Shown here: positions 1-10,935 of the stretch, one piece after another | How the letters are laid out: every line of letters starts with the position of its first letter | How positions within the stretch are numbered: the stretch's first letter is position 1 | DNA from: Evernia prunastri | Taxonomy: Eukaryota; Ascomycota; Lecanoromycetes; Lecanorales; Parmeliaceae | DNA: 64,000 nt | Assembly: GCA_003184365.1 (NCBI GenBank) | Contig: NKYR01000014.1 | Span: 248,001-312,000, forward strand | Reading direction: 5' to 3' | Notes under the pieces: model-generated | What the model saw: the letters and a program-made list of their open reading frames with translations, nothing else | What the model was told of the DNA's origin: nothing | Database searches by the model: none | Position numbers and translations under genes: made by a program

Positions 1-634
1 CAAGAATCTATACACAGCAAGCGACTCTTTCTCGCTGCCAAGACATTTCATCTGTATCTGCCCGGTAATATATTCCAGGTTACTTATTAGTAAATTTACA
101 GCGATCGCATTTAATAAGACATACTTGTAGTCGACGCTAGATCGATTGTTTGAAATTTTTGTATATGCAATTTTTTTTCCAGATATTGTTATGTAGGATA
201 TAAAATTGACGTTGTGGTTGCACTCTACGGTAATATTGCATGTGTGGATAAAAAAACGGGTATCGTACTAATGTTCCAGTGTATCTATTCGTCCAAGCTG
301 CATTGTTTATCAAGGAGAGCTGCAGCCATATTAAAGATCACTGATGACTTGACATTGCTGAGGATTCTTCTTCTATGTGCATTGTTGCTTGCTGTCGTAC
401 AGAGCTGATTAAAGGCCTGGCAATAAAACTTGTGGCACTTAAAGATTCGTTCACGGTTTTGATTTGTGATACTGCTATCTAACTAAGTCTACACATCAAG
501 ACATCAAGACATCAAGACATCAAGACACCAAGTGATGGGCGCCGTGCTAGCCACAGAAAGGTCCTAACATCGAAGCGGACGCGAGGCCATATGGCTCATA
601 GCATACTTCGAATCTTGGAGCTCTGTCCTAATTC
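1..634. other. Intergenic, no gene seen
   Basis: This is the AT-rich stretch downstream of the GAPDH stop codon. The longest open frame (214-408) starts with GTG, has no recognisable domain and does not look coding. The only structure I see is the 8-bp tandem repeat at 493-532. The region probably includes the GAPDH 3' UTR at its right end. Confidence 0.6.
493..532. repeat. 8-bp microsatellite, five units of ACATCAAG
   Basis: Four perfect ACATCAAG units are followed by one variant, ACACCAAG. It lies about 100 bp beyond the GAPDH stop codon in non-coding sequence. Confidence 0.9.
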
Positions 635-1914
635 CTACTTTTGTCCGTGGTCGACCTTGGAGATGTAGGCTGTTTAACAGTCAGCAGAGCTCCCCTAGCG
701 AGACTGGAAAGAGATGGCACATACCCAGGAGGTCCAGAACACGGCGGGAGTAGCCCCACTCGTTGTCATACCATGCTACGAGCTTGACGAAATGCTCGTT
801 GAGGGAGATACCGGCGGTAGCATCGAAGATGCAGGAGTGGTTGTCTCCATTCAAATCAGTGGACACGAGCGCATCTTCCGAGTAGGACATAATGCCTGAA
901 TATGGTTAGCTGCAGTCAAAATGACATTTTAACCTCGTATTCATACCCTTCAACTCTCCCTCCGAAGCCTTCTTCATCGTCTCTTTAATCTGATCGTAGG
1001 TGACCGATTTTTCCAAGCGGCAAGTCAAGTCAACAACTGATACATTGGAGGTCGGTACGCGCATAGACATGCCCGTAAGCTTGCCGTTCAAACTGGGGAT
1101 GACTTTGCCAACAGCTTTAGCGGCACCAGTGCTGCTTGGAATGATATTCTGAGCAGCAGTGCGTCCACCTCTCCAGTCTTTCGCAGAAGGTCCATCCACG
1201 GTCTTCTGGGTAGCAGTGTAGGAGTGGATGGTAGTCATAAGACCCTCAATGATGGTAAAGTTGTCATGCATGACCTTGGCCAATGGGGCCAAGCAGTTGG
1301 TTGTGCAGGAGGCGTTAGAGATGATCTCAATGTCGGACTTGTATTCCTTCTCGTTGACACCCATAACGAACATAGCTGCGTCTGCGGAGGGCGCCGAGAT
1401 AACGACCTTCTTGGCACCGCCCTTCAAGTGGGCTTTGGCCTTCTCGGTAGAGGTGAAGACACCGGTCGATTCGACGATGTAGTATGCGCCTGTGTCTTTC
1501 CATGGAATGTTGGCAGGCTCTTTCTCCGTATAAAACTTTACGGTCTGGCCGTTGACGACGAGATCTGAGCCTTTGACCTCGATGGTGCCCTTGAATTGAC
1601 CATGTTGCGAGTCATACTTGAGCATATATGCCTAGGAAAAAGCAATGTCGAATTAGTCCGACTTTCGAGAGACTGGATGCCATTGCGGAATGAGGCAGCT
1701 CGATATAGACTTACGGCATAGTGAGGCTCGATGAAGGGATCATTGACTGCGACGACTTTCACATCGCCGTGCTCGACGCTGTCAAAAGCTTGTCAGCTTG
1801 CGCTCCGCTACCGGCGGGTACAGGGAAAAAGCAATGGCGAGGCACATACGCATTGCGAAAGACGATTCTGCCAATGCGGCCGAAACCGTTAATGCCAACG
1901 AGTGTTTCAGACAT
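635..1914 (-). CDS. gpdA: Glyceraldehyde-3-phosphate dehydrogenase (cytosolic, glycolytic)
   Basis: GAPDH converts glyceraldehyde-3-phosphate, NAD+ and phosphate to 1,3-bisphosphoglycerate in the cytosol. The N-terminal exon (1914-1850) encodes MSETLVGINGFGRIGRIVF, the Rossmann NAD-binding start. A short exon gives VEHGDVKVVAVNDPFIEPHY. The main exon (about 1632-948) carries the active-site motif SNASCTTNCLAPLAKV. The next exon has the C-terminal motif LVAWYDNEWGYSRRVLDLL. A last small exon, joined at CTGG|GTATGT...AACAG|CC, gives AYISKVDHGQK and the stop at 635-637. Reading straight through that donor gives a spurious tail, so the spliced end is preferred. There are at least four introns and about 337 residues, as expected for the family. 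No key residue is missing. A pyrimidine-rich promoter tract lies upstream. Confidence 0.97.
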
Positions 1915-2210
1915 GATTGTGCTTATTGCGTATGAATTGCAGAGTGGGTGAGAAGGGAAGGGAAGAGTCGGAGTCGGAGGTGGCTTATTGTTAAGAGGTT
2001 AATGATGATGAAGACGAAGATGTTGGAGAAGAAAAGTTTTGGTGGGGGTGAGACGTCACTTTGGGTAAACGCCGAGACACTGCTGGGGGGAAAAGCTAAG
2101 GTTAATAAGTACTCTACTCTCTACCACCGGCGGGAGCCGAAGGCCTTGTTGGGCACTACAAATCACTCATCTCACTCATCTTTGGTCGCATGATTCCTCA
2201 AATACGAAGA
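1915..2210 (-). promoter_or_regulatory. Pyrimidine-rich promoter region of the GAPDH gene
   Basis: On the coding (minus) strand, the ~70 bp just upstream of the ATG are C/T-rich; on the plus strand this is the run of G/A with gagtcggagtcgg around 1965-1980. A second C/T-rich stretch lies at about 2000-2045. Pyrimidine tracts before the start codon are known from strongly expressed fungal genes such as gpd. The transcription start cannot be fixed from sequence alone. Confidence 0.35.
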
Positions 2211-2323
2211 CACTTGTAGTCTTGTACGGCTTTTATGTACGACCTGGTCAATGACCCAAGTATAAAATATCAAATGCTATATATCCTTGTCGCTGTAACA
2301 AACTCCTTCGTGACTCCTCCGCT

Positions 2324-4769
2324 CTAGAGCGTGGTCTCCAACGCAAGCACCTGTCAGGGTATTTGTCAGCTTACTTCCACGGCGTGGCTCGGTGCATGAG
2401 AGCGTAGTGACTCACGATCGCAGTGCGGACTGGAATGTACACCTGGATGAAATTCTTCCGTTCGTTCCATTGGAACGGTGTGGTGAAGAACCTTGTCCCC
2501 TTGGCGTTCCTTCCAAATCCACCGAAAGCCGGGTCATCTGTATCCAGAACGATTTGATAAGTCCCCGCGGCTTGTATGCCCACACGATAGTCGCTGAAGC
2601 TTTGAGTAGGGTGGAAATTGAAAATCCATAGAAGTCCAGCCCGTTCGAATACAATCACTTTGTCTTGCTCGTTTTTCAAGCTGACATACGCTTGGTCCGA
2701 GTGTAGCCAGCCGTACTTCTCCTCGGTCCATTGCATTTTGCAGTCGAATTCATTGAGGAATTTGTATCGTAGCATGTCATCGTCTGGGAGATTGAATTGT
2801 CTCCGAGCGTACCAGTAGCTGTTGTCGTTACCGTCCCTAGGAAAGTCAAGCCATTCTGGGTGGCCGAATTCGTTGCCTTCAAAGTTGAGATATCCCTCCC
2901 CTCCGAGACCGTGCGTGATAAGTCTGATCATCTTATGCAGGCTCAAGCCTCTTTCGATAACAGGTGTGAATACGGAGAGGATTGACATATTAGTGTAAAG
3001 TTCTTTATCACATAGCCACATAAGTAGTGACTTGTCTCCCACGAGCCTGGTATTATTCGTTAGCAGAACCCTGCAAATTGCCTGAGCCAACCTACGCTTG
3101 GTCGTGGCTTTCAGCGTAAGCGACTGTCTTCTCCCCGTGTCTTCGGTTGACGAGAGTATGCGCCAAAGCGCCCATATCCCAATCCGCATCTTCTTTTTCT
3201 TTCAGCCACTTGATATACAGGTCTGGAATCGCCATAGCAAGCCGATAATCAAACCCAATGCCCCCCAGGGATAACGCCACACATAGCGCAGGCATCCCCG
3301 AAACGTCCTCTGCGATGGTAATGCAATTGGGGTACAAACTGTGGAGCATTTCATTAGCCAGCATGAGATATACCACTCCATCTTCGTCGACGTTGGGTCC
3401 AAAATATTCGTGGTAGCCTCCCGAGAATCCACTAATCACATCAGTACCCATTCGAATAAAGTCAACACTGGATGGCTTACCTTCCGATGCCGTGATGGGT
3501 ATAAAGCATGCTCGTGACGCCGTCGAAACGGAAACCGTCAAATTGGTATTCCTCCATCCAGAATCGTAGATTAGACAACAGAAACCGTAGGACCTCATGA
3601 TGCCCGTAATTGAAAAGCCGGCTGTCCCATTGCGCATGTACGCCCCTGCTACCCTCGTGAAAGTACAGATGGTCTGTCCCATCAAACTGATTTAAACCAT
3701 CCTCGGTGTTCTTTGACGCATGACTATGGACCATGTCTAGGAGTACCGTGATGCCCATTCCATGTGCGGTATCTATCAGCTCTTTCAGATCTTCCGGCGT
3801 GCCGAACCGGCTGCTCGCTGCGAAAAAGCTATTGATTTGGTAGCCAAAACTCGCATAATATGCGTGCTCCATGATGGCCATCAATTGTATGACATTGTAG
3901 CCAAGATGTTTTATCCTGGGCAGTACATTTCTCGTAAATTCTTTGTAGGTTGTAATGCGTAGCTCGGGAGATGAGATGCCTACGTGGGCTTCGTATATGC
4001 GGGCGCTCTTTGGCTTGGGCGGCCGTGGGTTTTTGAAAAGGTATCTTTCGTTCTGAGGTGGATGCCAGAAAACCCCATCATATACAGGCGAGAAGTCTAG
4101 ATTCTGAGTGACGCGTGTGATCCATGCTGGTACTCGCTCCAGGCGTTCATGTGATGTAGGTATGACCAGGGAAATCTGTGCTCATATGTCAGCAGTTGTA
4201 GCATATCACTGCCCTGTTGCAGACCCTACCTTGACTTTGGAACCGTGTGGAATTGCGAGTTGTCCATCTTTGGCAGGTAAAGTGACCTCCCAGCGCCCAT
4301 ATTCGCCTCGGGTCATCGGTGTAGCGTCCCTGTTCCATTCATCTTGTGAAGGGTGGGCATAAGCGATGGAGCGACGGAAAGGTAGCGACGGAAAGGTTTG
4401 AATTGGACGCCTTACTGAAATCGCCAATCAAATACGCTCTTAAAGCATTGGGAGCCCATTCTCGATATGTGATGTCTCCATTGTCGTGGACCACAAAGCC
4501 AAATTTCTCAGTACCCTTGCTGAACTTCTCCAAGCCGCCTTCTGTCTCGTCAATTGTCTTGATCCACTTCTGAGCGTGGCTGTATCTGCTTCGGAGAGCA
4601 TCTTTAAATGGTTCTAGCCATGGGTCGAGCTTGATCACGCCTGAACACGTCAATCAGGGTACAAGGAGGCTTTGAACGAGCACTTACCCGTGCCATCAGC
4701 AGGGATTCTCTTTCCACCTGTTCCCCCCAGTACCGAGTTATCGGATTCGGAATTTAAGGCAGAAGTCAT
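2324..4769 (-). CDS. glc3: 1,4-alpha-glucan (glycogen) branching enzyme, GH13
   Basis: This cytosolic enzyme cuts alpha-1,4-glucan chains and re-attaches them by alpha-1,6 bonds during glycogen synthesis. The ATG at 4769 starts MTSALNSESDNSV; the first intron follows GTG-bearing DGTGVIKLDPWLEP. Next come the CBM48-type region (DITYREWAPNALRAYLIGDF) and the (beta/alpha)8 barrel. Barrel motifs are VLLDMVHSHAS (region I), GFRFDGVTSMLYTHHG (region II, nucleophile Asp), ITIAEDVSGMPALC (region III, Glu) and YAESHDQA (region IV). The C-terminal all-beta domain ends VYIPVRTAIVLALETTL after a last small intron, which replaces an unlikely read-through tail. Several introns are present and the length of about 700 residues matches fungal GBE1/GLC3. 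Confidence 0.96.
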
Positions 4770-6145
4770 CTTGTGAACACCCTTGCGGAATCGTTTCAGC
4801 ATGCGTTGAGAAGGCTTTGGCTGGGCTGGGCTGAGAGAATTATAGATGATGCAAAAGCCTCAATTGATGGAAGAAGATGTGGTAGTCGTTTGTCGTTTAA
4901 TTGCAAGGCAGATTCAGTGGATGATTTCCCTTGTGTACCACTATCAATTTATTCGTAGAGTAGCAACAATAATTGGCTCGAATGCTTGACGGACATGGAT
5001 ATGGACATGGTGGGGTTTCCCTTTAACAACTCGGACGCTCAACAACCAACGAAATCTTCCCCGCCATCGTCATCGTGCATCAGGCTTGCAACTTTTACAG
5101 TACAAACTTGTAACAAACTAGAGTACATACTAGTAAGTTAATCATCTACCTTAGTTGAAAGGATGAGTTTCCGAATTTAGTCTCAATTGCTATTCATATT
5201 GTATGGTCTATCGTATAGCTTCAGAATCTTCTCGCTGTGAACTTGATGCATGCATTGATCTGTTTGAACAGACTTATGAAAGATCCTTGAAAATCCCCAA
5301 TCTCTCCTGACCGATCGAATCCCATCTCATCCAACTTCTTCCACGCTTCGATCAACGCTGTAATTTCGCCTGTTGTGGCCGTGAGCGTCCCTGTCCTTTG
5401 GACACGGCTGCTCTTCCAAACGAGGCTTTCCCTTCTCGCCAACCTTGACCTCTTCCTCGCTGCTCCATCTCCCGTCCTTCCAGATACTGTTTCTTTTGTG
5501 GCCGAAGACCCGTTGACGCTCCGTCCAGATCATTGGACTGCCCTGCTAGCTTCCATCCCGCCCCGTTCAGCTTTGCTGAACTCTGAACTACCCTCATGCA
5601 CTGCATATATGCATCATTATATTTGATCGCTCCTTCCATTTTCCCGACACTCTTGTCACTGTTGTAACGCCTCATCCTCCATCTTCAACGCCATCCATGA
5701 TGGTATGTGTCCAGCCAGGCGGCTCATAGTTCCCCCCTCCACTAGTCTAGCAGGTAATGTCGAATTGTCCAAAAATTGTTCGATCCGGAATCCAACATGG
5801 CGGTCCATCCGGAGAACTCATCCGAGACGTCAAAGAATTGCTCAATCCTGAACCTAGCAGTGGTTATAGATTCCGAGAACGCATCTAAGTCAGGCGACAA
5901 CTATTGGGACACTAGACGATCAAAACACAGAATCCGCAGGCTTCGAAAAGTCAGTCATCCAATAATTGCTCAATCCCGAAGCCAACGATCGTGGCTCGAC
6001 CGGAGAGCGCATATCAGAATCATTAGCCGCCAGTTCGAAATTTTTGGATTTGCTGTTTAGTCCAGAATTACACAATGGTGGTACATCTGGGACAAGCGTC
6101 CGCGGCCTGCTCGGGGCTGTCATATATATAGGGAGGATGTGAATC
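4770..6145. other. Intergenic region with degenerate repeats, no gene supported
   Basis: This lies between the starts and ends of two minus-strand genes and should hold the promoter of the branching-enzyme gene at its left. Small frames at 5221-5675 are low-complexity and overlap one another on both strands. I support no gene here. The right half holds the ~63-bp degenerate repeat described separately. Confidence 0.55.
5774..6012. repeat. Degenerate ~63-bp tandem repeat
   Basis: Copies begin AATTGTTCGATCCGGAA at 5774, AATTGCTCAATCCTGAA at 5836 and AATTGCTCAATCCCGAA at 5964. A strongly diverged copy (actattgggacactagacg) lies at about 5900. Each copy is followed by a G/C-rich part and then CCGAGAACGCATC or CCGGAGAGCGCAT. 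Spacings of 62 and 128 bp fit one period of about 63 bp. The region has no reading frame that looks coding. Confidence 0.7.
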
Positions 6146-8773
6146 TCAATTGGCCCGGACCTGAACCGCATTTCGACCTTTGAATTCAAGGACAACGAGT
6201 TCTAACCAGGAATCAGATCTGGACCAGAAAGTGTATGGTGGCATGAAGTACTTACTAGGTTCCTTATGCTTTCGCTCTCCCACTCCTGAACGAAGTCTTC
6301 CCACATAAGCCTGCTGTTCACGCTTTGTCTTGGTTTGCCGGGGCTTCCGGCTTCTTGTTAGGGGCTTGTTCTTCCCCTGCTTACGCTGCGGCTCTGACTG
6401 CGGAGCCCTTGGGCGCTTGGTGCCGGGCTTGCGTCCAACCTTGCGCTTTCCTTGAATGACAGGAACGTTGGTTGTGTCTGAATTCAGCGAGGAATCTTGG
6501 TTTGCACCTGGTCGGCGTTGGGGTATCTGTGGCGGTATCAAAACGCCAATGGCCCGTTGTTCTGTTCTGTTACCACCACTCAGTATGTTATGTGGGCTTG
6601 TTTGGTCTCGAGGGTGATCAGATTCTATGATCGTATTTTCCGGACCCTCCTCCACCTCTACACGATATTCACCCTGTGACTCCGGCTCTGGAGATACCGG
6701 TTCATTGTTGTCGGGCTCTTGCGTTTCACTATCACTGTTCAGGGTAGCGTCATGGTCTCTCAAGTGTGCTGTTGCTGTATTCGCTACCTCAGGATTCTTC
6801 CCAATGCCAGCCGTCTCGGACTGGGGACCTAAATGCAGAGCAGGTGCCTCTCTGTCGTGTGGTTCGAAAATAACCGTCGTCGGGTCTTCATATGATGGAG
6901 ACTGCTGACGTGAAGGCGCCGGGCCTGGTATTCCTGCTCTTGTTTCATTTGCGATTGGCCTATTCTCGAGGCGTGGAAAAGGAGTGGGTGTAGATCGTTC
7001 CGAGGGATCGAAAGGGCTGGACGGAGGCGACCCATTACCAATAAAGTCCCGTGACGTTCGCTTCCTCTTAGGCGAGGAGGTTGACTGCGGTACATCTTCC
7101 ACATCTTCAATGCTTCTCTTCCTGGATGGGTCTACCTGCGGTGTTTCTATGGAAACCCTCGATACAGGCGATCGATCATCACCTGAATTAGATTGACCCT
7201 GGCTACTCTCAGACAGCCGGCTTGCTGCCGGTGGATTTTCCACATCCCCAACGCTACTCTTCACTGGAGAGTCTGCCATTAGCGTCTCCAAGGGAGGGTT
7301 GGATATCACTGAGTCGTCATCGCTTGCTTCTGCTGTTGTCCGTCTCTTCTTGACTGGGGAGCTTGCTCGCTGTTCATCTTCCACCTCTTCGATGCCTCTC
7401 TTATTGGAGTAGTCTGCCAGCAGCATCTTGGTCGCGCCTCTTTGAAGCTCGATATCGTCAGAGTCTATTTCCATGGCACCTGGGTTTTCTTCAACAGGTC
7501 CTTGATTTCCGTACTGTGGATATGACGGTAAAGGAGACGAATCCTTGTTTGCCGGTTCCTGCGCGGAATTATTGTCATTCTGAGGTTTGAGGCCTTTTAT
7601 GTATTGTTTGGGTGGCTGATGACCCGGAGCAGCAGTCTCAGAATCCTCCTCCAGATGAAAGTCTTGATCGTTTTGCGTCTTTGTTATCATGACCGTACTT
7701 GTTTGAACGGAGCTATCGGTCTCTGGCGTGTCCACATTCTGGCTGTTTTGTTTTGCAGGACCAGTTTTCTGCACTTCAGTAGATGATCTGTTTGGTTCGA
7801 TGACCAGCGGAGGCCATTTTCTCGTTATGATTGTTCTTGGGGTGGAAATTGATGCGGTTCCCGGCTGTTGTGGCCGGGGTGGGGGACGCAGACCTCCACT
7901 CAAGCCTGGCCACATGCGTGGCTTTTTATCTGCGGGATACTCCAGAGATGCATCATCTTCATCCCCACTCTTCCTCTTGTTGGAGGGATTGCTGGACGGT
8001 GTCTGCCTCCTCAGGTGTGGTGGATAGGTTTCTGTGAACATTGATGGATTTGCAGCCGGCGCAGGAAGATTTTCAACGCGCGGCCACCCAGGAGTGGAAG
8101 TTCTTGCACTTCCTGGTGATTGTGCAAGAGGAGCTCGGATGGCCCACGTTGGCTCGTCATACTCTGGGTACAAGATGCTGTCGGGCCTACTGTAACGGCG
8201 TCGACCAGCTGAGTCGGGGTAGTGTCTCAAGAACAACTCTAATTCGTTGTTGGTGAGCATTGAGACAAATTGTGTCATCGGGACGCTGGTTGAGTCTCTA
8301 GATTCACAACACGCTTTCATATACCGGAGGAGAGGAGACCCTAAGGCAATGGGTTCCAACGGATATTGTTGTTCCAGCCACATCCTGGAAGCCTCGAAGT
8401 CATTCCAATTGGTCTCCCCACGGACGGGTCCTTCGTCCGTCCTCCGTCCAGGCCGCATTCCAGGAGGAGTCTGGGGCCTCGGTAGGTGAGATGGCTCGCC
8501 AATATCGGGATACAACTTCTCTCGAGTAAATGAATAAGAAAACGAGAAGTCAGGGCATTTGGTGGTGAACCTCATCAGTTCCTCCCAGCTAAGCATCTCG
8601 CCTAGTGAACAAGGTGATATGCCCAGATCACAAGTGCGTGACTCCCAGATATCCACCAAGTATCGATAGAGAGGTGATCCTAACGAAGCATCGCCCAACG
8701 GATAACGTTGCTCAAGCCACGCTCTGGAAGCTTTGCTGTTCCCCCACCCCGACGGTGACTGCCTGTCTGGCAT
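6146..8773 (-). CDS. Hypothetical basic, disordered protein with a duplicated N-terminal module
   Basis: I do not recognise this 875-residue protein. Residues ~10-95 and ~122-210 are two copies of one module: copy 1 has ASRAWLEQRYPLGDASLGSP and copy 2 has ASRMWLEQQYPLEPIALGSP. Each continues with LxRY and ends in LYPD/LYPE, GEP/DEP. The middle is Pro/Ser/Glu-rich and repeats a motif three times (KRKSGDEDD...KKPR; KRGIEEVEDEQRASSPVKKRR; KRSIEDVEDVPQSTSSPKRKR), each with nuclear-localisation-like basic clusters. Near the C-terminus, KVGRKPGTKRPRAP resembles an AT-hook (GRKP rather than the canonical GRP), followed by another basic block. A nuclear, DNA- or chromatin-binding role is an inference only. 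An in-frame intron (GTAAGT at about 6258) is possible near the end, leaving the same last residues. The start is the first ATG of the frame. Confidence 0.7.
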   Translation of the reverse strand: MPDRQSPSGWGNSKASRAWLEQRYPLGDASLGSPLYRYLVDIWESRTCDLGISPCSLGEMLSWEELMRFTTKCPDFSFSYSFTREKLYPDIGEPSHLPRPQTPPGMRPGRRTDEGPVRGETNWNDFEASRMWLEQQYPLEPIALGSPLLRYMKACCESRDSTSVPMTQFVSMLTNNELELFLRHYPDSAGRRRYSRPDSILYPEYDEPTWAIRAPLAQSPGSARTSTPGWPRVENLPAPAANPSMFTETYPPHLRRQTPSSNPSNKRKSGDEDDASLEYPADKKPRMWPGLSGGLRPPPRPQQPGTASISTPRTIITRKWPPLVIEPNRSSTEVQKTGPAKQNSQNVDTPETDSSVQTSTVMITKTQNDQDFHLEEDSETAAPGHQPPKQYIKGLKPQNDNNSAQEPANKDSSPLPSYPQYGNQGPVEENPGAMEIDSDDIELQRGATKMLLADYSNKRGIEEVEDEQRASSPVKKRRTTAEASDDDSVISNPPLETLMADSPVKSSVGDVENPPAASRLSESSQGQSNSGDDRSPVSRVSIETPQVDPSRKRSIEDVEDVPQSTSSPKRKRTSRDFIGNGSPPSSPFDPSERSTPTPFPRLENRPIANETRAGIPGPAPSRQQSPSYEDPTTVIFEPHDREAPALHLGPQSETAGIGKNPEVANTATAHLRDHDATLNSDSETQEPDNNEPVSPEPESQGEYRVEVEEGPENTIIESDHPRDQTSPHNILSGGNRTEQRAIGVLIPPQIPQRRPGANQDSSLNSDTTNVPVIQGKRKVGRKPGTKRPRAPQSEPQRKQGKNKPLTRSRKPRQTKTKREQQAYVGRLRSGVGERKHKEPSKYFMPPYTFWSRSDSWLELVVLEFKGRNAVQVRAN

Positions 8774-9566
8774 GACTGCGGTAGCTGCTTGTTTACAACA
8801 AGATGGCGCAGTATGATGTTTATCAGCGGTGGCGAAGGGTCAGGCTGAGAAATTGCCTGTCGACGCTAGTAGATTGACTTGTCTCAAGAGGTACCTTTGT
8901 TGTTTCGTAATGCTTCTCGCTTGTACGTTGTCGGATGGCGCTTTTTAGTGCTAAATTTTGTGAATGGATCTTTGAAATGGAGCTTTTCTGGTTTTGCACG
9001 CAGATTATTGAGACTCTGGGGAACTGTTGTTGCTCCGTGGCACGCTTCAGATAATGATCAAGTGGAACTGAGCTGCTGCTGGCCCTTCTTTAGCGACAAA
9101 TGAGTATTGTTTTGATCTTGAGGCGACTCCGGGTGTTTTCCCCCTGACTGTCTGGCAAAGGATGTGATAACAATCTGCAAGGCCTGGTCTCGGAACGATT
9201 GAAGCTAAAGGATTGAAGAGAGATAATGTTGTTCGAAACGTGTCGGTGTTGAATGCGAAGAGTAGGTCGTTCACAGAAAGGTTAGGACTTGTTGACATGC
9301 TTGCCGCGATGCTAAAGGCGCTAACTCCGTACTCGACACTGCATGACCTGTGTTGAGCAAGTGTTTAGAAACGAAAACCTACTCGCATCATTTACTTGGC
9401 TGAAGACACTCGTCCCTTGTCTCCTCCAACACGCGTGCAAACGTGAGTATGTCCATTTTCTCCCGTACAATTTCCACACCCTTGCCATATCCAAATCATA
9501 AGCTGCATACAACACTTGTCCTTTTTCATCGTTTCCTGTCAACCTCATCTCCCATCCTTTGCCGTC
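8774..9566. other. Intergenic between divergent genes; one weak small ORF
   Basis: This holds the promoters of the minus-strand hypothetical gene and the plus-strand FHA-kinase. One minus-strand frame (9298-9047, 83 codons, ATG start MSTSPNLSVNDLLFAFNTD) has a natural-looking composition but no recognised domain. It could be a small orphan gene or an upstream exon; I do not call it. Confidence 0.4.
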
Positions 9567-10935
9567 ATGCCCTCTTTCACCCGTCTGCGCTGCGAGGATC
9601 GTGACATTGCCGTCGTTATTATCCCAGATTCGCCTCTCGCCGAACGAGCTGTTGAGAGCCAACCCAAAGAAAACCTGGCGTTTCGTTACCATGGCGAGAA
9701 CACTGAGATCCTTGAGCTGTTGGGACAACACGATTCCCCCGAAGACCTCTATGCCTCAGGGCATGCCAGCAAAATCATAGTCTTGCGCAAACAAAAGGCT
9801 CTCTATACTTTCGGAAGCGCGGTCGATTGCAACGTTCAGTTGGCTTTCCCTAATATCAGCCCAATGCAGCTGGAGATGATCTTGCCGTATGGACAGACAG
9901 GAGTTGACATCAAATACTTCGACGACAAGACTCGCCTTAACGGGAAACAGGTCAGGGCGGGAACAAAACACCTTCCCGCAGAAGCGTGCATCCGGATCGG
10001 TCATGCTGACTTCAGAGTCATACCGACTAGCTCGTTGGTCCCGGGATGCAGAATCCAACAAGATGGAGCAGAGACTCCATATTGCACTCCGCAGTCGCCC
10101 TCTCTGGCAGACTTTAAGAAAGGGAAGCTGATCGGCAGGGGCAGTCAGGGTGGAGTGTACAGATACCGTCCTGCAAACGCAGAAGAGCAGCTTGTGGTGA
10201 AGATCCTGGAGTTGCCTCCCGACCCCAGCGAGGCAGTGAAAAGAGCCATACGCGAAGCCACGCTATCGCCTATACTCGACCACGTAGGTACTACTTTCCA
10301 TCATGGATCTGCGCATGGTCTAACCCAACGCTCAGGAGTTCCTTCTGCAAACACTTGACGTATTTCAGTATCCGGATGGGTTTGCCATCATTTTGCCATA
10401 TCTCGCCTTCGGAAGCCTGGAAGATTATCGGGAAGAAAGACAGCTCTTCATTGACGAGGCAAAAACAGTAGCGGTGCAGATCTTGCTCGGTGTGGAGTAT
10501 CTCCACGAAAACGAAATCATACATCGAGATCTGAAGCCGGCAAATGTCCTTGTCGCTAGCATTGAGCCGCTACTTAAGATCAAAATTGCCGATCCCTGTA
10601 TGGCTGTGATGTCGCCGAGTGCCTTCTCAGCCGTTGGTAATCATGCGTTTACCGCACCTGAAGTGTACAGGATAAACCGGATAGACCCTTATGGGGAAAA
10701 TGTGGATATATTTTCCACGGGGATGTTGCTGTTATCAGTTCTTGGCGTACCGCTGTCATATGCAGGGTACCATTTCGCACGTGAATTCGACGACCGCGTG
10801 GGTGTCGATGTTGAGAGCGCCGTTGCGTCGGCCCAGAGCGAAGAGAAGGTGACGGCACTCCGGACGGCACAAACCATGGCGGCTTTTGAGCCTGTAGATA
10901 GGCCTAAGGTGGCAGACTGCTTTGACCTTCCCTGA
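9567..10935 (+). CDS. FHA-domain serine/threonine kinase-like protein, probably C-terminally truncated
   Basis: The ATG at 9567 begins MPSFTRLRCEDRD. Residues ~80-155 form a divergent FHA phosphopeptide-binding domain (YTFGSAVDCNVQL ... NISPMQLEM ... TRLNGKQV ... IRIGHADFRVI). A kinase domain follows: glycine loop KLIGRGSQGGVYRY, VAIK-like VVKILEL, HRDLKPANVLV, and APEVY. A 52-nt intron (10284-10335) joins CAC to GAG in phase 0, giving 438 residues. The activation-loop DFG reads DPC, so metal binding may be impaired. The frame stops at TGA (10933-10935) exactly where subdomain XI normally has Trp (RPKVADCFDLP*), and the same frame stays open to 11214. FHA plus kinase recalls the Rad53/Cds1/Mek1 layout, but this is a diverged member and I infer no specific role. 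Confidence 0.75.

Noticed and set aside
214..408. Short plus-strand frame near the window start
   Set aside because: It starts with GTG, has no motif and sits in AT-rich intergenic DNA.
5221..5675. Overlapping frames on both strands, about 70-107 codons
   Set aside because: They overlap one another, are low-complexity and match no family; chance frames are likelier.
9232..9245. tRNA B-box-like GTTCGAA motifs (also near 6861 and 12662)
   Set aside because: None has an A-box at the right distance or a foldable acceptor stem.
9047..9298. Minus-strand ATG frame of 83 codons (MSTSPNLSVNDLLFAF...)
   Set aside because: The composition is acceptable, but there is no domain, no clear splice partner and no other support, so I mention it only in the intergenic entry.
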